A stretch of DNA of 64,000 bases, from positions 23,162,786 through 23,226,785 of the forward strand of contig VZDJ01007753.1 in the NCBI GenBank assembly GCA_008694505.1. The letters run 5' to 3'. The notes below the pieces were generated by a model, which saw nothing but the letters and a program-made list of their open reading frames with translations, made no database searches and was not told where the DNA came from. The position numbers were made by a program, and so were the translations under genes. Below are positions 35,618-51,200 of the stretch, piece by piece; the first letter of the stretch is position 1, and every line of letters starts with the position of its first letter. The DNA is from Cyanoderma ruficeps. Lineage: Eukaryota > Chordata > Aves > Passeriformes > Timaliidae.

Positions 35618-38600
35618 TTGCCTTCAATGGTAAAAATATGATTTGAGTCTTAAGATACTTCTTTTAAAACTTCTTTAGGTGCTTTCGGAAGCTTTTGGAG
35701 AGGACAAGGGACTCACAAATTTTTCAAGGCTAGGTTAGAGACATGGATATATGGCTAGAAAACAAAGTACAGCTCTGAGTAATGATAGTTATGCGTGGCA
35801 TATCTCTTAGTTTGGTTTGAGTGCATTTCTATAGGTAGCTTATGTCACTATGGAAAAATAAGCTAGGCTAAACAAAACAATTTCCACTTTTAGATATCAG
35901 GTTCTGCATCAGTTGTAATTAACTTTACTTTTAGAAATACTGAACCATAAAGTATTAGAAGATTTTAGGAGTCAGAAAGACTGCTAGAAGTCAAGGTTAC
36001 AGCTGGGAGCATGCTATAGTCATCGTCATTCATCGTCCAGTTGGATCCTGGAGAGAAAGTAAACCCCTGATTTTATAGTCACATACTGCTGAGCAGAGGT
36101 TCAGTTTAGCAGCTGTTCAATAAATGGCTGAAAAGAAAATTGTTTTTATAAAAAAGATTTAAACATATATAACAGCTTTTGTGATGATCAGTGAATATGC
36201 CTCTCCCCATCTGCTCTGAAGGAATGGTTGGCATGACATTTTCTGTGCACTTTGCCTCACAAACCCACAGGAGCAGCTGAAAGCTGCAAATCTTGGCTCT
36301 GCTGAGCAATCCACTGAAATCCATGTGGAGTTGTGGAATGCTTTTTTTTAGCTACCCCAGGCAGCTTGGCCTGGTGTATTGATAGCAGGTGGAAAAATAA
36401 TTTCTCTTGTCTCATCTCTGAACATGAGAGCCTTGTTCAAGAGAGGAAAAAAAATGTGGCCTCAGACTTTTATTTTTAAATACTGTATTTAAAAGATTTT
36501 AGGACAACAAGCACAACTTGGATTGGGGTTTCTAGATGATGTGTCAAAATATAGCACGCTGTAGCCAAAAACATCAGGGCACTAGGATTTCTGTTTCTGT
36601 TCAGCAAGGGCAATCTTTCCACCCACACGATGAAATTTTGTATATTTTTAACAACTTTGCAGCTGCTGTCGTCATGAATATCCCTTAGTTGCTGTTCTGA
36701 GATGGATTTGTTGATAACCATATTCAAAGAGGAGGGGCATTGTTAGTCTCATGAGGAGCCTGAGGAGAAAGAAAGGCATGGGCCTCTCCCTCCTTTCACC
36801 CACAGACTGAATGATTTGGATTTCTTCGTAACTCAACCCAGCAGGAACATAACCATGTACTGGGCCTGGGGCTCAGACTGGCTCCCTTTTTTTCTAACAC
36901 CTGCTCTGCCCAAGAAGATGCTTCTCTTTTCATTATCAGTAGGCAGTGAGATTAGAATGGCATGACAGCTGGATTTATTTATTACGACTATATGAACCAG
37001 GTTTTGATTTGAAATAAAACCAAAATCTCAGCCCAAACTGCTGAGTTGGCCTGATCTTGATTCAGATTTGATGGCTCTTTTTTGAATGGTTTCTTAAACT
37101 GCCAAGCCTCTTTTGCTGACTCTGCATCTGTAAACCCACATGTTAGAAAAAAATGAGTGAAGACAAGGAATGTGATGTGTATCTTTCTTAAAGTCTTACA
37201 GAATATTGTAGGCAATCCTTAATGTTTGCTGAACTATTAAGGGTATGAGAGATTTCCATATGGAAAAAAAAATGGAATTTTGGCTAAGAGGTAGAGCAGG
37301 TGAGCCAGCAACACAGTAAAGCAAGTTGAACCAGATTTCATTTTGTGAATTCATGCAATATAGCACTTAGAATAAATTACCAGATAATAATTAAGAGAGC
37401 CTTATCAAATCTATTTCCTGCCTTATGTAAAAAGCATACATGATGGCAATCCAGATCTGAATCACGGCATCCTATTCAAGCAGTACGTTTTATATTTTAG
37501 ATAGTGAATTAAGATATTATCTCTGTTCTAAAACCAGATCACTGTGTCAGCTTTGCCTTTGTCACTGTGCAGCTCAGCTGTAGCTCTCATGTGTTCAAGC
37601 ATTTCTCTGTAAGACACAGTTGGAGTTGAGGATCACGTTGACAGAAACATATGCGGAACCGGCAGCCATTAAATCTCTCAGTCAGAGTTTTCTGGCAAGC
37701 ACAGATGAAAGTTGTAGCAGGCTCTGCATTTTTCGGGGAAACAGACTTCCAGTTTCATGTTGGGCTAAGAGCACTGAGTGGCACAAGACACACTGCAAGA
37801 AAAAATACTTGGATTTCAAATACTTTTCCAGACATATTGTTATTAACCCAGTTTTTCAGTAGACACTGTTTATATTTAGGGAACTAAATCCCTGTATTTA
37901 AATGCTCAATGGAAAACTCTTCTCTGTGCAAAATACTGGTTCATGTGCTAGTGAAAGCTTCCTTAAAACTTTATGTTTATGCTTGCATGTTTCTCTCTGG
38001 GTATTTCTGAGACTCCTAAGGACTAGAGGTTTTTTTTTTCTGACTCTGAAAAATCACTAAGTATCATTATGATATAGTGATTTTTGCTTTAAAAAAGGAA
38101 GTCACGTGCTTGCCTCCCACTTAAATGGCTGAAATACATTTATGATGAGATCCTGGCTGTATTTGGTTTGGTAGGATGCTTTTTGCCATTGTCAGTAACA
38201 GAATGATATTTGATCATTTTAACAGGTTATTTATATTTGTGTGCATACTGTGCCTCTGTCAGCCAACTGAATACTAGCTGAGTGCTCTGTGTTAGCTAGT
38301 GAACTTTGTTTTTTGGGGGGGTAAACCACAGTACCTCTGAATAATTCTGCATTACATGACATAGAAATACAGATTTACAGAAGTATGGGTGTTGGATCAG
38401 AATAGGAAGGTGGGTGATTATTACCAATACACAACACCAAGCACGGGATGGTACACTGACAAAAACTCAGGAATCAGCCATGACTCAGAAAGGTAGAGTA
38501 TCCTCCACAACTGTTCAGCAGGAAGACAGTTTGGATTTACACTGCTGTTAAGTTTTATTGAGATGCTGCAGTCCTCTTACTGTACTTGTTTCTTTGCTTT

Positions 38601-39621
38601 TATATGTCCTGTGAAAGTAAAAAACCATGCAGGGTTGTTTTTAGGTATCAGCAGCTGACCAGAACCGGAGCAAATTTTGCTGTGACATTGCATACTAAGG
38701 CAGTTCTGGTATTGACTTCCAATGGAACAAGAGTCTGGTAAATGGGTGGTCTGAATAATGGCTGTTGTGTGTTCTCAGACTGATAGTGGATAGCAAAGTA
38801 ACATCTTGGAGTGGAAGGGCTTGTTTGTTCCTAAATCAAAAAGGAGAGATTAGCTTTTGCTAGACATTCATCACTGGGTAGTCTGGTGGTAATGCCAGTT
38901 ACAAAGCACAGCAGAAAACGGGTTTTTATTGCTCTCTACAATGGATGCCATAATTGATGGGTGACAATTTTCAGAACTGGACACCCTTCTTATAAAGAAA
39001 CCTTTATGTACTGAGGCAACTGTTTCAAAGAAAATGTGGGTTTTTTGGGGGGGGTGGGAGATACAACTTTTACTACAGACAACAGGTGGTTTTTTACCTT
39101 CAGCTTTCCCCCTCTCTCTTTCTTTTAGGGAATCTTTAAAAACTTCTACACAATCTCCAAACCAGCTATTCAGAGAGAAAGAACTTTTAACATAATGCTA
39201 TGTCAGTCATATCAAAACAAAGAGAAGCAAAAGCGGGCCACAAGCCAAGCAGTTGCTACTGCAGTTGGTACAGCAACTGGATGTTGAGAGTGAAGTTAAA
39301 AACAAGTTTGGGTCTCAACTTTCTGTACACACATTCAACCTTCTTTTCATACTTCTTTCAATATGGATTGATATTAGAAAGTTGTGCTTATCTGGACATA
39401 TCTTTAAAAAATAATAATTATGCCATTTAAATGTTTACACTGAGTATATCCAGGTTTTTTTTCTCTGCTTTGCCTTCAATTCAGAGTTAGACTACTTGGT
39501 GGCTAGAGATATGCAGATACTTGGCAAGTGTAGTTCCATTTATACATTTTTTTGAAAGGTGAATATATGTACTCCAACTCTGAAACTCTTTAAACGTTTC
39601 AAATATTCTGAAAGTGCTGAC

Positions 39622-39643
39622 ACTCCATTGAATTCAATGGAGT
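39622..39643. repeat. Perfect 22-bp palindrome
   Basis: The left arm ACTCCATTGAA is followed immediately by its exact reverse complement, with GAATTC at the centre and no loop. About 0.015 such palindromes would be expected by chance in 64 kb of equal base composition. It could be a dimeric protein-binding site, or chance. Confidence 0.95.
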
Positions 39644-42600
39644 TTATTTTCCTTTCTCTCAGCTAAAGTTGCACACTTCTTTTCCTGTCAGTCAAATCTT
39701 TGATTTCAACATGGTAAGAGTATATGCCTATGGCAGATTTAGAAGCACAGAGTGTACATAGATCTTAATTAAAACTACCCCTTTTCACCAAAACCTGTCT
39801 TTAAATAATAATGATGCTAGTGTTGCTTTATCTGAGTCATTGTCTGGTCCACAGTTTCTTGCCCACATTTCTATGGAGTAAGAAAAGAAATGGTCTGGTC
39901 CACATTTCTTCAGAGTTAGAAAATAAAGAATAGGCTATGCGTCTGTAATAACTCATGATGTGTGATTCTACCAAGATCTGGAGGTTCTGTACACAATAGC
40001 TTAGCTTCCAGATAATACCAGAAAAAATCAGCCCCTCTGTACATAATTCTGTCATTCTATACCAAATGCCATACAGGAAGAATCAAGAGATACAGAAAAC
40101 CTTTGTGCAATATAGAAAAAAAATAATCTAACCCCTAAAAAAAGCTTCATCTAAACCACTTGTCACATTGCTCAGAACCCAAAGCTAAGTTTTGTGTATT
40201 GAGCTAAGACAAGCTGCCAGTGCCAGTGACACAGTGACTTTTAGATGTGTGCTAGGGTGATGATTGGAAAACACCTAAAACTGGTCTTGAAAGAATCTGT
40301 GTGTGCATGGATGCCCCCCTAATCTTGTAGTACACAGCTTCATGCACAATGTGCCATTAAAGGATTTGTACGTCAGGAACAAATACTAGCTTTAAAAATT
40401 CACTTACTGATGGTAAAGGCATTACCCATTTGGATTAAAAAAAAATGTTTTCTCTTATGACAGATATATGAAGTGTTTTTTTTTCTTGTCTCCAAAGGTT
40501 TTTCTGTGTGTTGCTAACCATTGATTTTCTGAACACTGAAATGTCAAATTCATTAGCATGGGCTTATCCAGTGGAAATGGGTGAGGAGGAGGAGATATGC
40601 TCTCCCTAATAGAATTAGTAACTACACAGTGGTTTCCAACATCAGCTCAGAATATATGATGCTGCTATTTGGCCTAATCTTTGGGGACGTGGCCAGTTCC
40701 AGGGTATTGATAATTTCAGATTAAATTTAGCTCTTAAATTTGAATTGGTCCCTCCAGCATTGCTGTCAGACTAATAGCAGCAATAAGAAAGATCTCTTCC
40801 TTCTTAGATAAACATTCAGGCAGGGCTTTAGCCCATCCCCCAAACAGCACTGTTACTTTCACAGCATTAACTGCATGATGACTGTGGGTAAAATGTACTG
40901 CAGGCTTTATGCTGGCCATTTCCATTTGATTTTGCAAATCAAATCTGCATAGTTGGGATCAAACTTCTTGGCTGATTGGATTAAAAGATGAGACATTTGG
41001 ATGAGAGAAATAGATCATGTACTCCCTCAGATCTGAAAAATGTCACTATTCGGTTCCAGCTCTACCCAAGTATGCCTGAAAGTGGGATTTGGCCCGCAAT
41101 TGCAAGCTTTGATGATTGCTATTATACTTTCTATGTACAACTTTATAGGAAATCAGGCACCTAGAGGTAAAACTAGTGGCTTTATGCATGCAGGATTAGA
41201 GCAGTCTGGCTGAGCAAGCCTGAGATTCGGTGCACACATTGTGTGGCACAGCCTGGAACCTCAGGGACAGAGTGCAGATGTGGTGTGGGGACGCAGTAGA
41301 GGCAGGTACTCTGCTGTTTCCTCTGCCCCCAAAGTGTTGCCTCCTGTTGAAGGAACCCCAGCAGACTTACTTGTCCAGCTGATCAAGAGAGCAGTAGGGA
41401 TTCCTTCCGTTCTTTGCCTAGTGCTCAATCTACACTATTCTGACCAGACACTGACACACTGTCCTGATACTTAGTACGTAGAGAGAGATTGCCAACTTTT
41501 GGTACTCTTTATTAACAGTCATCAGGGAAACATTCTGTCTATCAGACACCTCCTTAGGTGAGGCTGAGATTCGCACTGGTAATTAATATAGTGAGTGGCC
41601 TTGGTGTTTGCCACTAAAATGGGTAAGTGCCTTAGAAACTACTTTGTAAGTAAATAAAGTAGAAAACAGTTATGGAAGAGGGTTTTGTTCCAAGGAACAC
41701 AAGCCATGACATGAGAACACAGTGATCATCACATGAAGAGAATAAAGCATAATAAACCTCCCTTTCTGCTTCTATCCCAGCTCCCTCTTTCCCAGCTGCA
41801 AACACAGCCCTCTATCCCACCCTGCAACCTCCTTCACTGCCCCACAAATGACATACCTTAATCTCTGGTGGCAGTGCTTCCATAGCCTCCCTTCCTTGGC
41901 ATCTAGGACAGTGAGACAACATGGTCACTTCACTGGCACGCTACAAAGCCAGTACTTTACGCACCCCAGAGGGAAGGAAATTGAATCAGGAGGATATTTA
42001 TAGATTATTCAGATGGAATTTCTGATTGCTTTGGAAAAAACAGCAACAAGGACTTAAACATGGAACTGTTGTACCCTTTTCCCTCCCTCAGAAAAGATCT
42101 ACACTGCAAAATTGTGGACTGTCAGAATGAAAGTTGCATACACATTTTTAATTCTGTTCCTCTGTGCTTATGCATTATGAAAGCAGAATTCATTCTGAGC
42201 CGTTCCCACGGCCTGTTCCTATAAAGGTTGTCAGACTAGATGATCAAGATGAGTCTTTCTAGTTTTGTAATCTACAGAGTTCTAATCTAAAATGACATGA
42301 TCACACACTATTTTCCCCTCAGCCATGCCTACTTCAGTGAACCAGGTAGATCTGTACTGTGGCTGAATTAGTTTGCTATCTCTGGGAAAACTGTTCCATT
42401 TGTTGGAGAATTTGTGAGATATATAGGGGAATGGGTAAGCTTAAAAAAAAGTAAAAAAAATGGACAGTCACTCTAGGGAACTGCATTCTACCCTTGAGTC
42501 TGTCACATAGTTTCTGTGTAGTGTAAATTTAGACTGGCTTTCAACATGCAGTCATTCATTTCAGAAGATGTAAGCTGTTTAGCTGATCACTTAATTGGAA

Positions 42601-45065
42601 AGGCTGGGCATTTAAAGTTTTAATTAAAAGCAAAAACTGTCTTTTGTAGATAGATGCACAGAATTACAATTTCATTACAGAAGGACTTGAAATTAGGAAT
42701 CCAAATTAGTCCTGAATTCTGATATTTGTGTATCTAACAGAAGTACCAGCTTCCAAGGTAATAAAAATGAATATGAATAATATTGTGAAGAGGTATGAGC
42801 ATTGGACAAATGGAGGTACGTAACTGGGTTTTCAGAAAAGAGACCACCTGATGTGCCTTAAATAAGACAGTATCATGCAAACATTTATGAAAATATAGCA
42901 GAATAGGAAATAGCTAATCATTCTACTGCACAAAATGAGAAAATACATCTAATTTATGAAATATTACTTTAAAGTATATTAAAATGAGTGTATGTGATTT
43001 TCAGAAACATTTTAATGATGAACAAAGCTAGATAAAGGACAAGTTCTTGGCTTATTTAAATTGTGAGCAGCTTTTATAGAACCTGCATTAGACAGAGATC
43101 TTCACCGACCCATCAATTCTAGAGAATACTCTTCATTGTGCTTTAAAATCAATAATAGCAAAGAACTACCAGAATAAATTTAAAGGGGTTAATGTGCATT
43201 ATAAAAAGTAATATATAGTACTTTATTCTCAAGATGATTTTTGGGTCTATCAGTTATATTCCTTGGTCTGTCATCTGGGAACTGCTGATCAGAAATGCTT
43301 CTATGATAATAGAGCTAAAATATTAGAGTTTTAATATTTCCCACCCAACTCTGAGCATTTCCCTTGATTGTTGAGTAGTTTTTTTGAGCCACTGCAGTGT
43401 TATGTCAGATGCCTTGTCACAGCCAGGTGTGGAACATTCTAGGGAAATAACTGCAGTCTTACAGTACATGGACACATGTTGTGATCTGTGAAGCCATGGA
43501 TAATAACTCAAGAGAGTGTACACATGCCCCTTATACAGAAATATTTTTCCAATCCCTTTATCAGATTCATGAATTCTACTACAAGGACTAGAGCATATTT
43601 CTCTGGGGACTAAGATCACTGGCAATAAGTGATTCAACAGTCAGTTTAATAAAGGAAAAAGCAAATGATCAGCTGGCCAACTCTCTTTTACATGTAGGGA
43701 CCTTCCAAGATGGTAGGAAGAATCTGATTCTGCTGTTCAGATGTAGCTGTATTTTAAACTGCAAGAATCACCTAAGAAGGATTTTGGAAGATGTATCTGA
43801 TTTACCAGTTTACTGCACTAGCATGAATTTAACAGGTGTGATACATCAACACAGTATTATGAGCTTAAGACAAATTATAGTATCCTTTCTCAGCAAGCAG
43901 CAAACTGCAGTGGCATATTGCACAAAGCTCAGTGTGTTCAGTCACTAGGCATTTATGCCTGCTGCTGAAAATAGAATGTCTTTCTGTGATGGGTTAATCC
44001 CTCTTTGGCTCTGATCCTGGGTAGATTACCAGTTATAGCATGCTATGAAAGACTGCTGTGTAAGGGTGTAAGGCAAGAATTTCACTTAAGTCACTTTGCA
44101 ACATTCTCTGGACAGTAGAAGTTTCTTGTGCATTTTCTTGCAATGTGTGGAATAGTTTCTCTGTCTTTGCTAAAGCTTTCAGTGTATATTTTGATAATTA
44201 TTTTTTACTGTGTATTAGAATGTTCTTAATAATATCACACTTTAATACTAGAGAAGAAATCAGTCTTTGATCTTGCCTAGGAGTTCTAATCAGTGTGTGT
44301 TCATAATTAGAGCACAAAATGTATTTGGTTATTTCATGTCACTTGGGGTTTTTTAAATTCTGGGAGCTTAAACTTCAGGACAAGACTGCAGTGATAACTG
44401 CAGTATACTTTACTCTCACCTGAAGGTCAATAAGTACCAGAACTTGGCAAAGAAAAAGGAATATTCCTTAAATATCTCTCTAAGAAAAATGAGTTTATTT
44501 CAGCCGAAATTATGTCCCCACTAAAGGACCTTTTCAGTAATATTTAATTCATTGAATTTTCCTGAAATGACTGTGTACAGAAGACAAGTTATAAATTAAG
44601 AAAGTTTACGCTTTTGTGTCAAAACCAGATACATTCAAAGTGCTTGATTTTTAGGGTGGGCTAAATACTTATTTTTATCCAACCAGGTAATTTTAAAATA
44701 CTCTTGGTGTTCAAATCATTATCTTCATGGCAAGTCAGCAAAACTTTGTTGATTACGACTAGTCAGAGATACTTGAAACTTGATACTTAGTCAGAGAATG
44801 GAAATGGCCCTGTTCAATAACCATTGGAGAGTAACCACTGCTCCCAGATACTGTGGGAACTTCATGTGGAAATATCGAGACATTAGCTCAAGAGAAATGA
44901 AAGTTTCACCCCAAAAATTTGAATTACTACAAATAAAGATAATTCTTAAGTATCTGTTAACGTTTGTGGACACCAAGGGGGGAAACACACTATTATCTGC
45001 AGGAAATATTGAAAATGGGTGGGATATTGCACCAGGAGAGGTATGGATTACATGATAAGAATTTT

Positions 45066-45257
45066 TTTTTCACAGAATAAGTTGTAAAGCAACTTCCCAG
45101 GGAAGTGGTAGACTGGCCATCCCTGGAAGTGTTTAAAAAACATCTGAATATGGAGTTTGAGGACATGGTTTAATGGTGAACATAGTGGTGATACTATTTT
45201 GGCAGTTGGACTTCATGATCCTAAAGGTCTTTTCCAGCTGTAACAATTCTATGATTC
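45066..45257 (+). mobile_element. Short CR1 LINE 3'-end fragment
   Basis: About 190 bases match the end of CR1: CTTCCCAGGGAAGTGGTAGA, CCATCCCTGGAAGTGTTTAA, then a tail ending AACAATTCTATGATTCC. It is strongly 5'-truncated and cannot code. An A/C-rich simple stretch follows at 45269-45289. Confidence 0.9.
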
Positions 45258-48200
45258 CAGGAGCAGTACAAACAAACAAGCAAACAAAACCCAAAGAAAT
45301 AAAGTAAATCAGAGATTTTTTTAAAAATAGGGATGAAAAGAATTAAATTTTCATTTCTCATAGAACAGAAGGATCAGCATCAGGGCCATGGTAGTGTATG
45401 CTGACATCAGATTTTTCAAGGTCGACTAGAGCATTTGTACTAGAGATCTCTGCCAAAATCAACAGTACCATATCACACCTGTCAGAAGCTACAAAATAAT
45501 TACCCTTGAGCGAGTCATGTTAACATCCATGTACTCAGCAATCTAAGCAATTATAAACAGGTCTCTGCTCTCCCTGCCAGTCATTATACTTATTTGTTCA
45601 ATTTGCTGCTTTGCCTCAATTCTAGTTAATGTGATTTATGAGCACTTAGTGCATACTGACTGGAAAGACAAAGGAGAAAAGCAACTCTGCTGAGTGTCTG
45701 GGCAACTGTCCAAAAATCTTAAATCTATAGTGACAGACAAAATTGGTTCTGACTCACAGGAGAATGCAGGATTATGGAGAGAGATGCTGCTAGCTGGCAA
45801 GAAAACAACAACAGTGAAATTAAACAAAAAACCTAGGACTGTAAAGGAACCAAAGTTCATTTTTTCTAGGACATGACAGTAAATGCTTCTGTAGCAGTTT
45901 CAGGCATTGCTGATTGTGCTGGTATATTTACATGATGAAAAGCTCACTTTCAGTGATTTCATTTTGTAAAGCACACTACATTAGTAATTTAAAAAAATGC
46001 ATATTATCCCCATTATATTATATGGGAAATAAAGCAAATTATGTTCTTATGAACTTGGCTACCTGTAAATTCATCCAGTATTCAGGTGATGACTTGGATT
46101 TTCTGAAAAGCAGATGTTCAGAAATTGGGAGACAGAAGCTGGCCAAGAAAGTTGCCTCAGTAGCAGTGCAGGTTATAAATTCAGCATGGACAATCTGTTC
46201 TCCAAAACAGAGCTAAAGTGATTTAAAAGGTTCATCAAGGTCACTGAAGAATACTATACAGCAGTGCTCCAATGCACCAGCTGTCAGGACTGTCAAGTCT
46301 TGCTAATGAACTGTGGAATCTGCAGAAAATAATACTAATGCTAATTGAAGCCTGAATAGCTTGAAATCTAGTAGGTCATGGCTATTGATTTATTTCCTAT
46401 AATAATATCAGCTATGTAGCATGGGACAGTGCCTAGTTACCTATAGTAGTAGTTAATCCATTGCTGATGTCATTCATACAAATATCTAATAGGTTTGAAG
46501 CTCTCCTCATGAGATGAGGAGTTTTGTTGCATATTTTGCAGCTGGTGGATCATTTTTTGCTTGTCTACTAAATCCTGAACGGGGGTATAGTTTCAAAGAA
46601 AGCATACAAGTGCTCTGAGTCTAAAAGGAGGTTGCTAGTTAAAGCTTTTTGTGGGGAGTGGTATAGGAATAATCTGAGTTAGAATTCAGAGCTCAGCCTG
46701 GCTCTGGACCCAGGCATAGTCTAAGTGTACACTTGAGTTTAACAGAACCAACAGCCCTACTTCTTGGTTCAGGAATGTTTGCATTGTATGGAATATGCCC
46801 CCTATGCTCTCTTTTTAATCCAGTTATATTTTAAAATTAAGACTTAAATTCTTTCAGGAACAATATCCATGTCTAAGCAGCTCTCAGAAGGTTAAATGAA
46901 ACACATAACAAGCATGCTTAATTTCAACACTGTTTAGGCTGTGTGTCCTGACCATTCAGAAAACATTTATAGAACATCAGTCTGGGACCTGATAGTCCTC
47001 GAGTGCAGAGCTCCAGGTAGGTTGCCTACAGTAAGTTATGTTGTTCCTTTAATTGAGTTTTTATACTTTACTTTAGAAATTAAGTAAATAGGGATCACAA
47101 CATGTGAGCAATGTTTGTGTGAGTACGTAAAAGTTCTACAGGAAGGCACTTTGAGTTTTGGGAATGAGGGTCTCTCTCTACCAAAGGCACAGATCCTCAG
47201 AGTCATTCATAATGAATATTAATGAATAATAACTTTGTTCAGTTATTACCAGTGAAACACATACTCACCATGTCCTCCCTTTGCTACTTGTCTGTGCTTG
47301 TACTCTATCACCATAGCAAATGAATCCATTTAGTGACAAGTTACAATTTTCCAGATTTATGATGTTTTGGAATGGTCCCCATGGTATCTGTTTGTACATA
47401 TTTTCCAGTTTAGCCTCTTAAGTAAATCTCTGGGTTTTGAATTGCAATTAGTTTAAACTAGCAAGCAATTAAATGCAAAATATTGTCTAATGAGTGTTCT
47501 AGTTGCATTTATGATCTTCAGGTTTCATTTCATGCTATGAAGATTGTAAGGTTACTTGCCAAACAAATACTGAATTTAAGAGTGGAATTATTTAAACTGA
47601 GCTACTCAGTTTGTTTTCTCAATGTTATGACTAAACTTTGCTAATGTTTTATAATTGTTTTTATTTTACTCTGACACTCCCTGAGAGTAGTTATCATAAA
47701 CTGCTGCTAACAGATATACAACAGATATGACTCACTGACCTATGCTGATCCTGAGTAAAATAAAAATGAGAAGTAGTTCAAACTTCAAGAAGCTTAGGAT
47801 TTAAACAGGGCAGTTCAAAAGGCATCAACTGATGTAAGCATGGTAAGATTTTTGTGTCCTTCTATATTCAGATCCATATTTTCAAGGAAAGACTAAGTGC
47901 TCATTCTCTGATACAAATCGGATGATTATCTGTTTTTCTCCAAAAGATATTATTTTAGTACCCCTTTTAAGCTACTGTCAGAACTCCTTGAGTTTTAGAA
48001 TACATGGCTGCAAAGAATGCAATCAAAGTTGTCTATTATTCAATTAACTTTTTTGAATAAGTTCAAGCTAATTATATTACATCTGATCTTTTGATATTTA
48101 CTTTCCTTAACTCACTAGAGAAACAGTTTTCTTTTAGCCACCAGAAATCCCAAGGTGGCCATCAGAAATGATTCCACCTCTGATGTTCAGCCACAATTGA

Positions 48201-51200
48201 CCTTTTCCCAAAAGCATGCAATATGGGGCAAACAGTTGATAACACTGGTAAGGTGGCGGCTCCAGGGTCTGGCTTTCTGATTAAAGTGAGAATGCTGCAG
48301 AAATCAGAGATCAGTGTGACTGTGGAGCCTGGATATGCAGGTTAAAAATAGCTGATGCATCAAATGGGTCAGTCTTCATGTGGGACTTCTATGGTGAAGG
48401 GTTGAAACTGTTAACAACTCTTGAAGCATATATTTTTTGGAAATTAACCATTTGGAACCATTGGGAAGACCCAAATGATTTCAGTCCCAGCTGCAGAGGT
48501 GTAATATATACAGAAACTATCTAGTGACTAATGAACTGGGAATGCTCATAAGTAGTTTTCTTCATTTAAAAATGATTACATGATTACAGATTTTGAGTCA
48601 AAATACCTTTAGGTTTTTAATGGAGTGTCAGATACTACATGCACTATATGCTCTATCTAGGAAGTGCAGGTCTCAAAAACATTTGAAAGTGAATGGTAAC
48701 ACACACAACAAATTAATTTAGGAACAGGGTAAAAATAATAAAATATAATGAATGAATACTGAAATGAATAATGAATAATTAAATGGTAATTTCAGCATGA
48801 CAAGTTTCATAAGGGTGCTCTACATTCTTGGCTGCCTTTACTGTTTTCAATGTCTTGATAGAATTTATATATTGTATAAGTCCTGTACTCTGACAAATTT
48901 TATTTTGCATCCTTTTCTATTAAAAAAATAAACTAATGCAATGATTTTCAGAAGATGTAGCTTGTAAATCTAAGAATATTTTTTTTCAATTTCTGCATTT
49001 AAAAAATTTGCTATGAAATAGTGGATGCTTAAAAACTGATAAATTATTTTTAGTTCTTAATAGTGTTAATAATTCTTAGATATGCATGAAGACTAAAGAA
49101 CTAAGGACAACAGTGATAGCATTATTTTGTTTTTCTAGGGGAAGTAATATTTTGATGAAGGAATAGAAGGAAAATAAAGGTAAGAAAATAGTCCAATGCA
49201 GCTATAGATCTCCATTTTGTGGAATACAATTTCTGACCACCATAAAAAAACCATTAAAGTACATCCTTATTTTAGCATAAATGTGTAACTCACGTTGTCT
49301 TAGGTGAAATTTAAGCAGAAATGTAAACCATTTATTAAATATGAATGCAATAATTCACTAGCAAAACAAGCGTTTGATCAGGACTAATCAATGCCGGTTT
49401 ATGAGGACAGGAGTTACTGGTACATAACTCAATGTGTCAGCCATAACTAAATGTTTGTATTTGCTGTAGTGTGTTCTCTAAGACCAGTTTGTTTTAGGAT
49501 TATAAGCTCAGTTAAATCTTCATAATGAGAAGCAAAATTACTTGATCTTTCACAAATCAAGATTCTCAAAGACGTTTTGGCCAAATCTAAGCAGGCAAGA
49601 AATCCTGTTAAACAGTTGAAGCAAAATCCTAAATTATGCCTGTGTGGCCTCTTTCTCTCACTATTTAGAAATGAATTTAGTGACTCATTAGATAGCACAG
49701 TGGCAGTTCCACCCTACTTCTTTCAAAAAAACCCATTATAAACATAAGAGGATTATATTATCATTATGACTCCTTCTGAATTAATAAGCTAAGGAGGGAC
49801 CTGAATTACAATAGCAGAAGATGAGTTACAGTAGAATACTTTACATGATACCTTGAGTCTAGTTTGGAATCTCTCCCTGCAGCCAATTTGGATGATGTGG
49901 TTTCAAAGTCTCTCTTTTGTCACTAAAGCTAATTAGAAAAGGCTGTATTTAGACAAATTTAATACTGCTACTAATGAACAAAGATCAAACTATCTGGCAG
50001 CTGCTGCTAAGAACGTCTTATTCAGTCAGCATTCATACTCCCCTTAAATTCTGTTGCTATCCAGTGCTGTGCAAGAGTGCATTTTCCCAAAAGTAACTAT
50101 TTATAATGACAGTTAATCCTAGGGCAAGAAAACAGCACTCAAAACAGGCACATGCTTTGCAGTGGCTGTAGAATGTCACTCAGTTACGCACGGTGCTCTG
50201 CAGGTTGCATTAACGACTTTCCAAAATTCCTTCCTGATGGATGAAAGAAACTCAGAATGGATACACATCCATCCTGCATGGATGAATGGGGAAGGGATTG
50301 TGGGGATAAACAGATGTTCTGTCTTACGTGGGATTTTACGTTTGATCCTTCTAGGGCAATGGACAGGAAATACTGTCTTGTCAGACAAGCAGTTTCCCAC
50401 CATAGTCAGAAGACACTGAAACCGCCTCCTGAATTTCTTATTTTAAGTTGAGCAGAAGAATCTCAGGAGTTGCGATGTTATTTAGATTATTTTAATACAG
50501 CTTACCTGAAAAAAATAATGGAGACGCCACTTCTCACTTGCAGTATTTTGAAACTTGCAAAATACCATAACTGGACATCTGAACAGAAGATAAAACATCT
50601 TGGAGTTCTTAACACATCAGCACAAGTATCTTTTCTTTCACAAAAAATGTGGCAGAAACAAGGAATTTTTTAGTACATAATAATTTCTCTCTTGAGTATT
50701 AGAAAAAAATACTTTAAAAACATTTCAGAGTATAAATAGGAGCTGAAGTGTTACCATTTTAATACAAAATGAATTATTAATACTTCATCCGTGATTTATT
50801 AAATCATAATGGTCACATCAGATCACATTACAGGATAAGACTTTGCTTTGTAAGGAATTGCTGCATGTAATATGTGAAAGAAATAAACACACAGTATTTT
50901 AGATACATCTTCATACTTGGCTTTCTAGATATCAATATATGGCATGTCATGCGTGTATTGTATGTCTCAAAATTACAACTGGATGAGCTCAGGGCAGGGG
51001 GGCAGAAGGCAATATTTTAAAAACTAGGGGTCAACTGTGTTTTTCTATAGTATAGTTCAATAGTAATACTTCTAAACAAAAATATATTTGCTCTTTAGGT
51101 TTGGGATCATATTAAAAGTAAAATTTCAAAAAGTATCTACTTAACTCAAGACCCCATATTTCTTTTTTATGCCCAATTAACTGAAGAACTTATCTGTTAT

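Larger units (their letters stand above)
32367..45065. other. Intergenic DNA, no gene seen
   Basis: About 12.7 kb is AT-rich with no recognisable gene or transposon. It holds a 27-bp imperfect tandem duplication (35564-35617), G runs at about 38315-38321 and 39045-39057, a perfect 22-bp palindrome (39622-39643) and a C/T-rich stretch (about 41757-41850). Slightly GC-richer patches at about 35100-35400 and 41200-41420 have no motif I can name. Confidence 0.55.
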
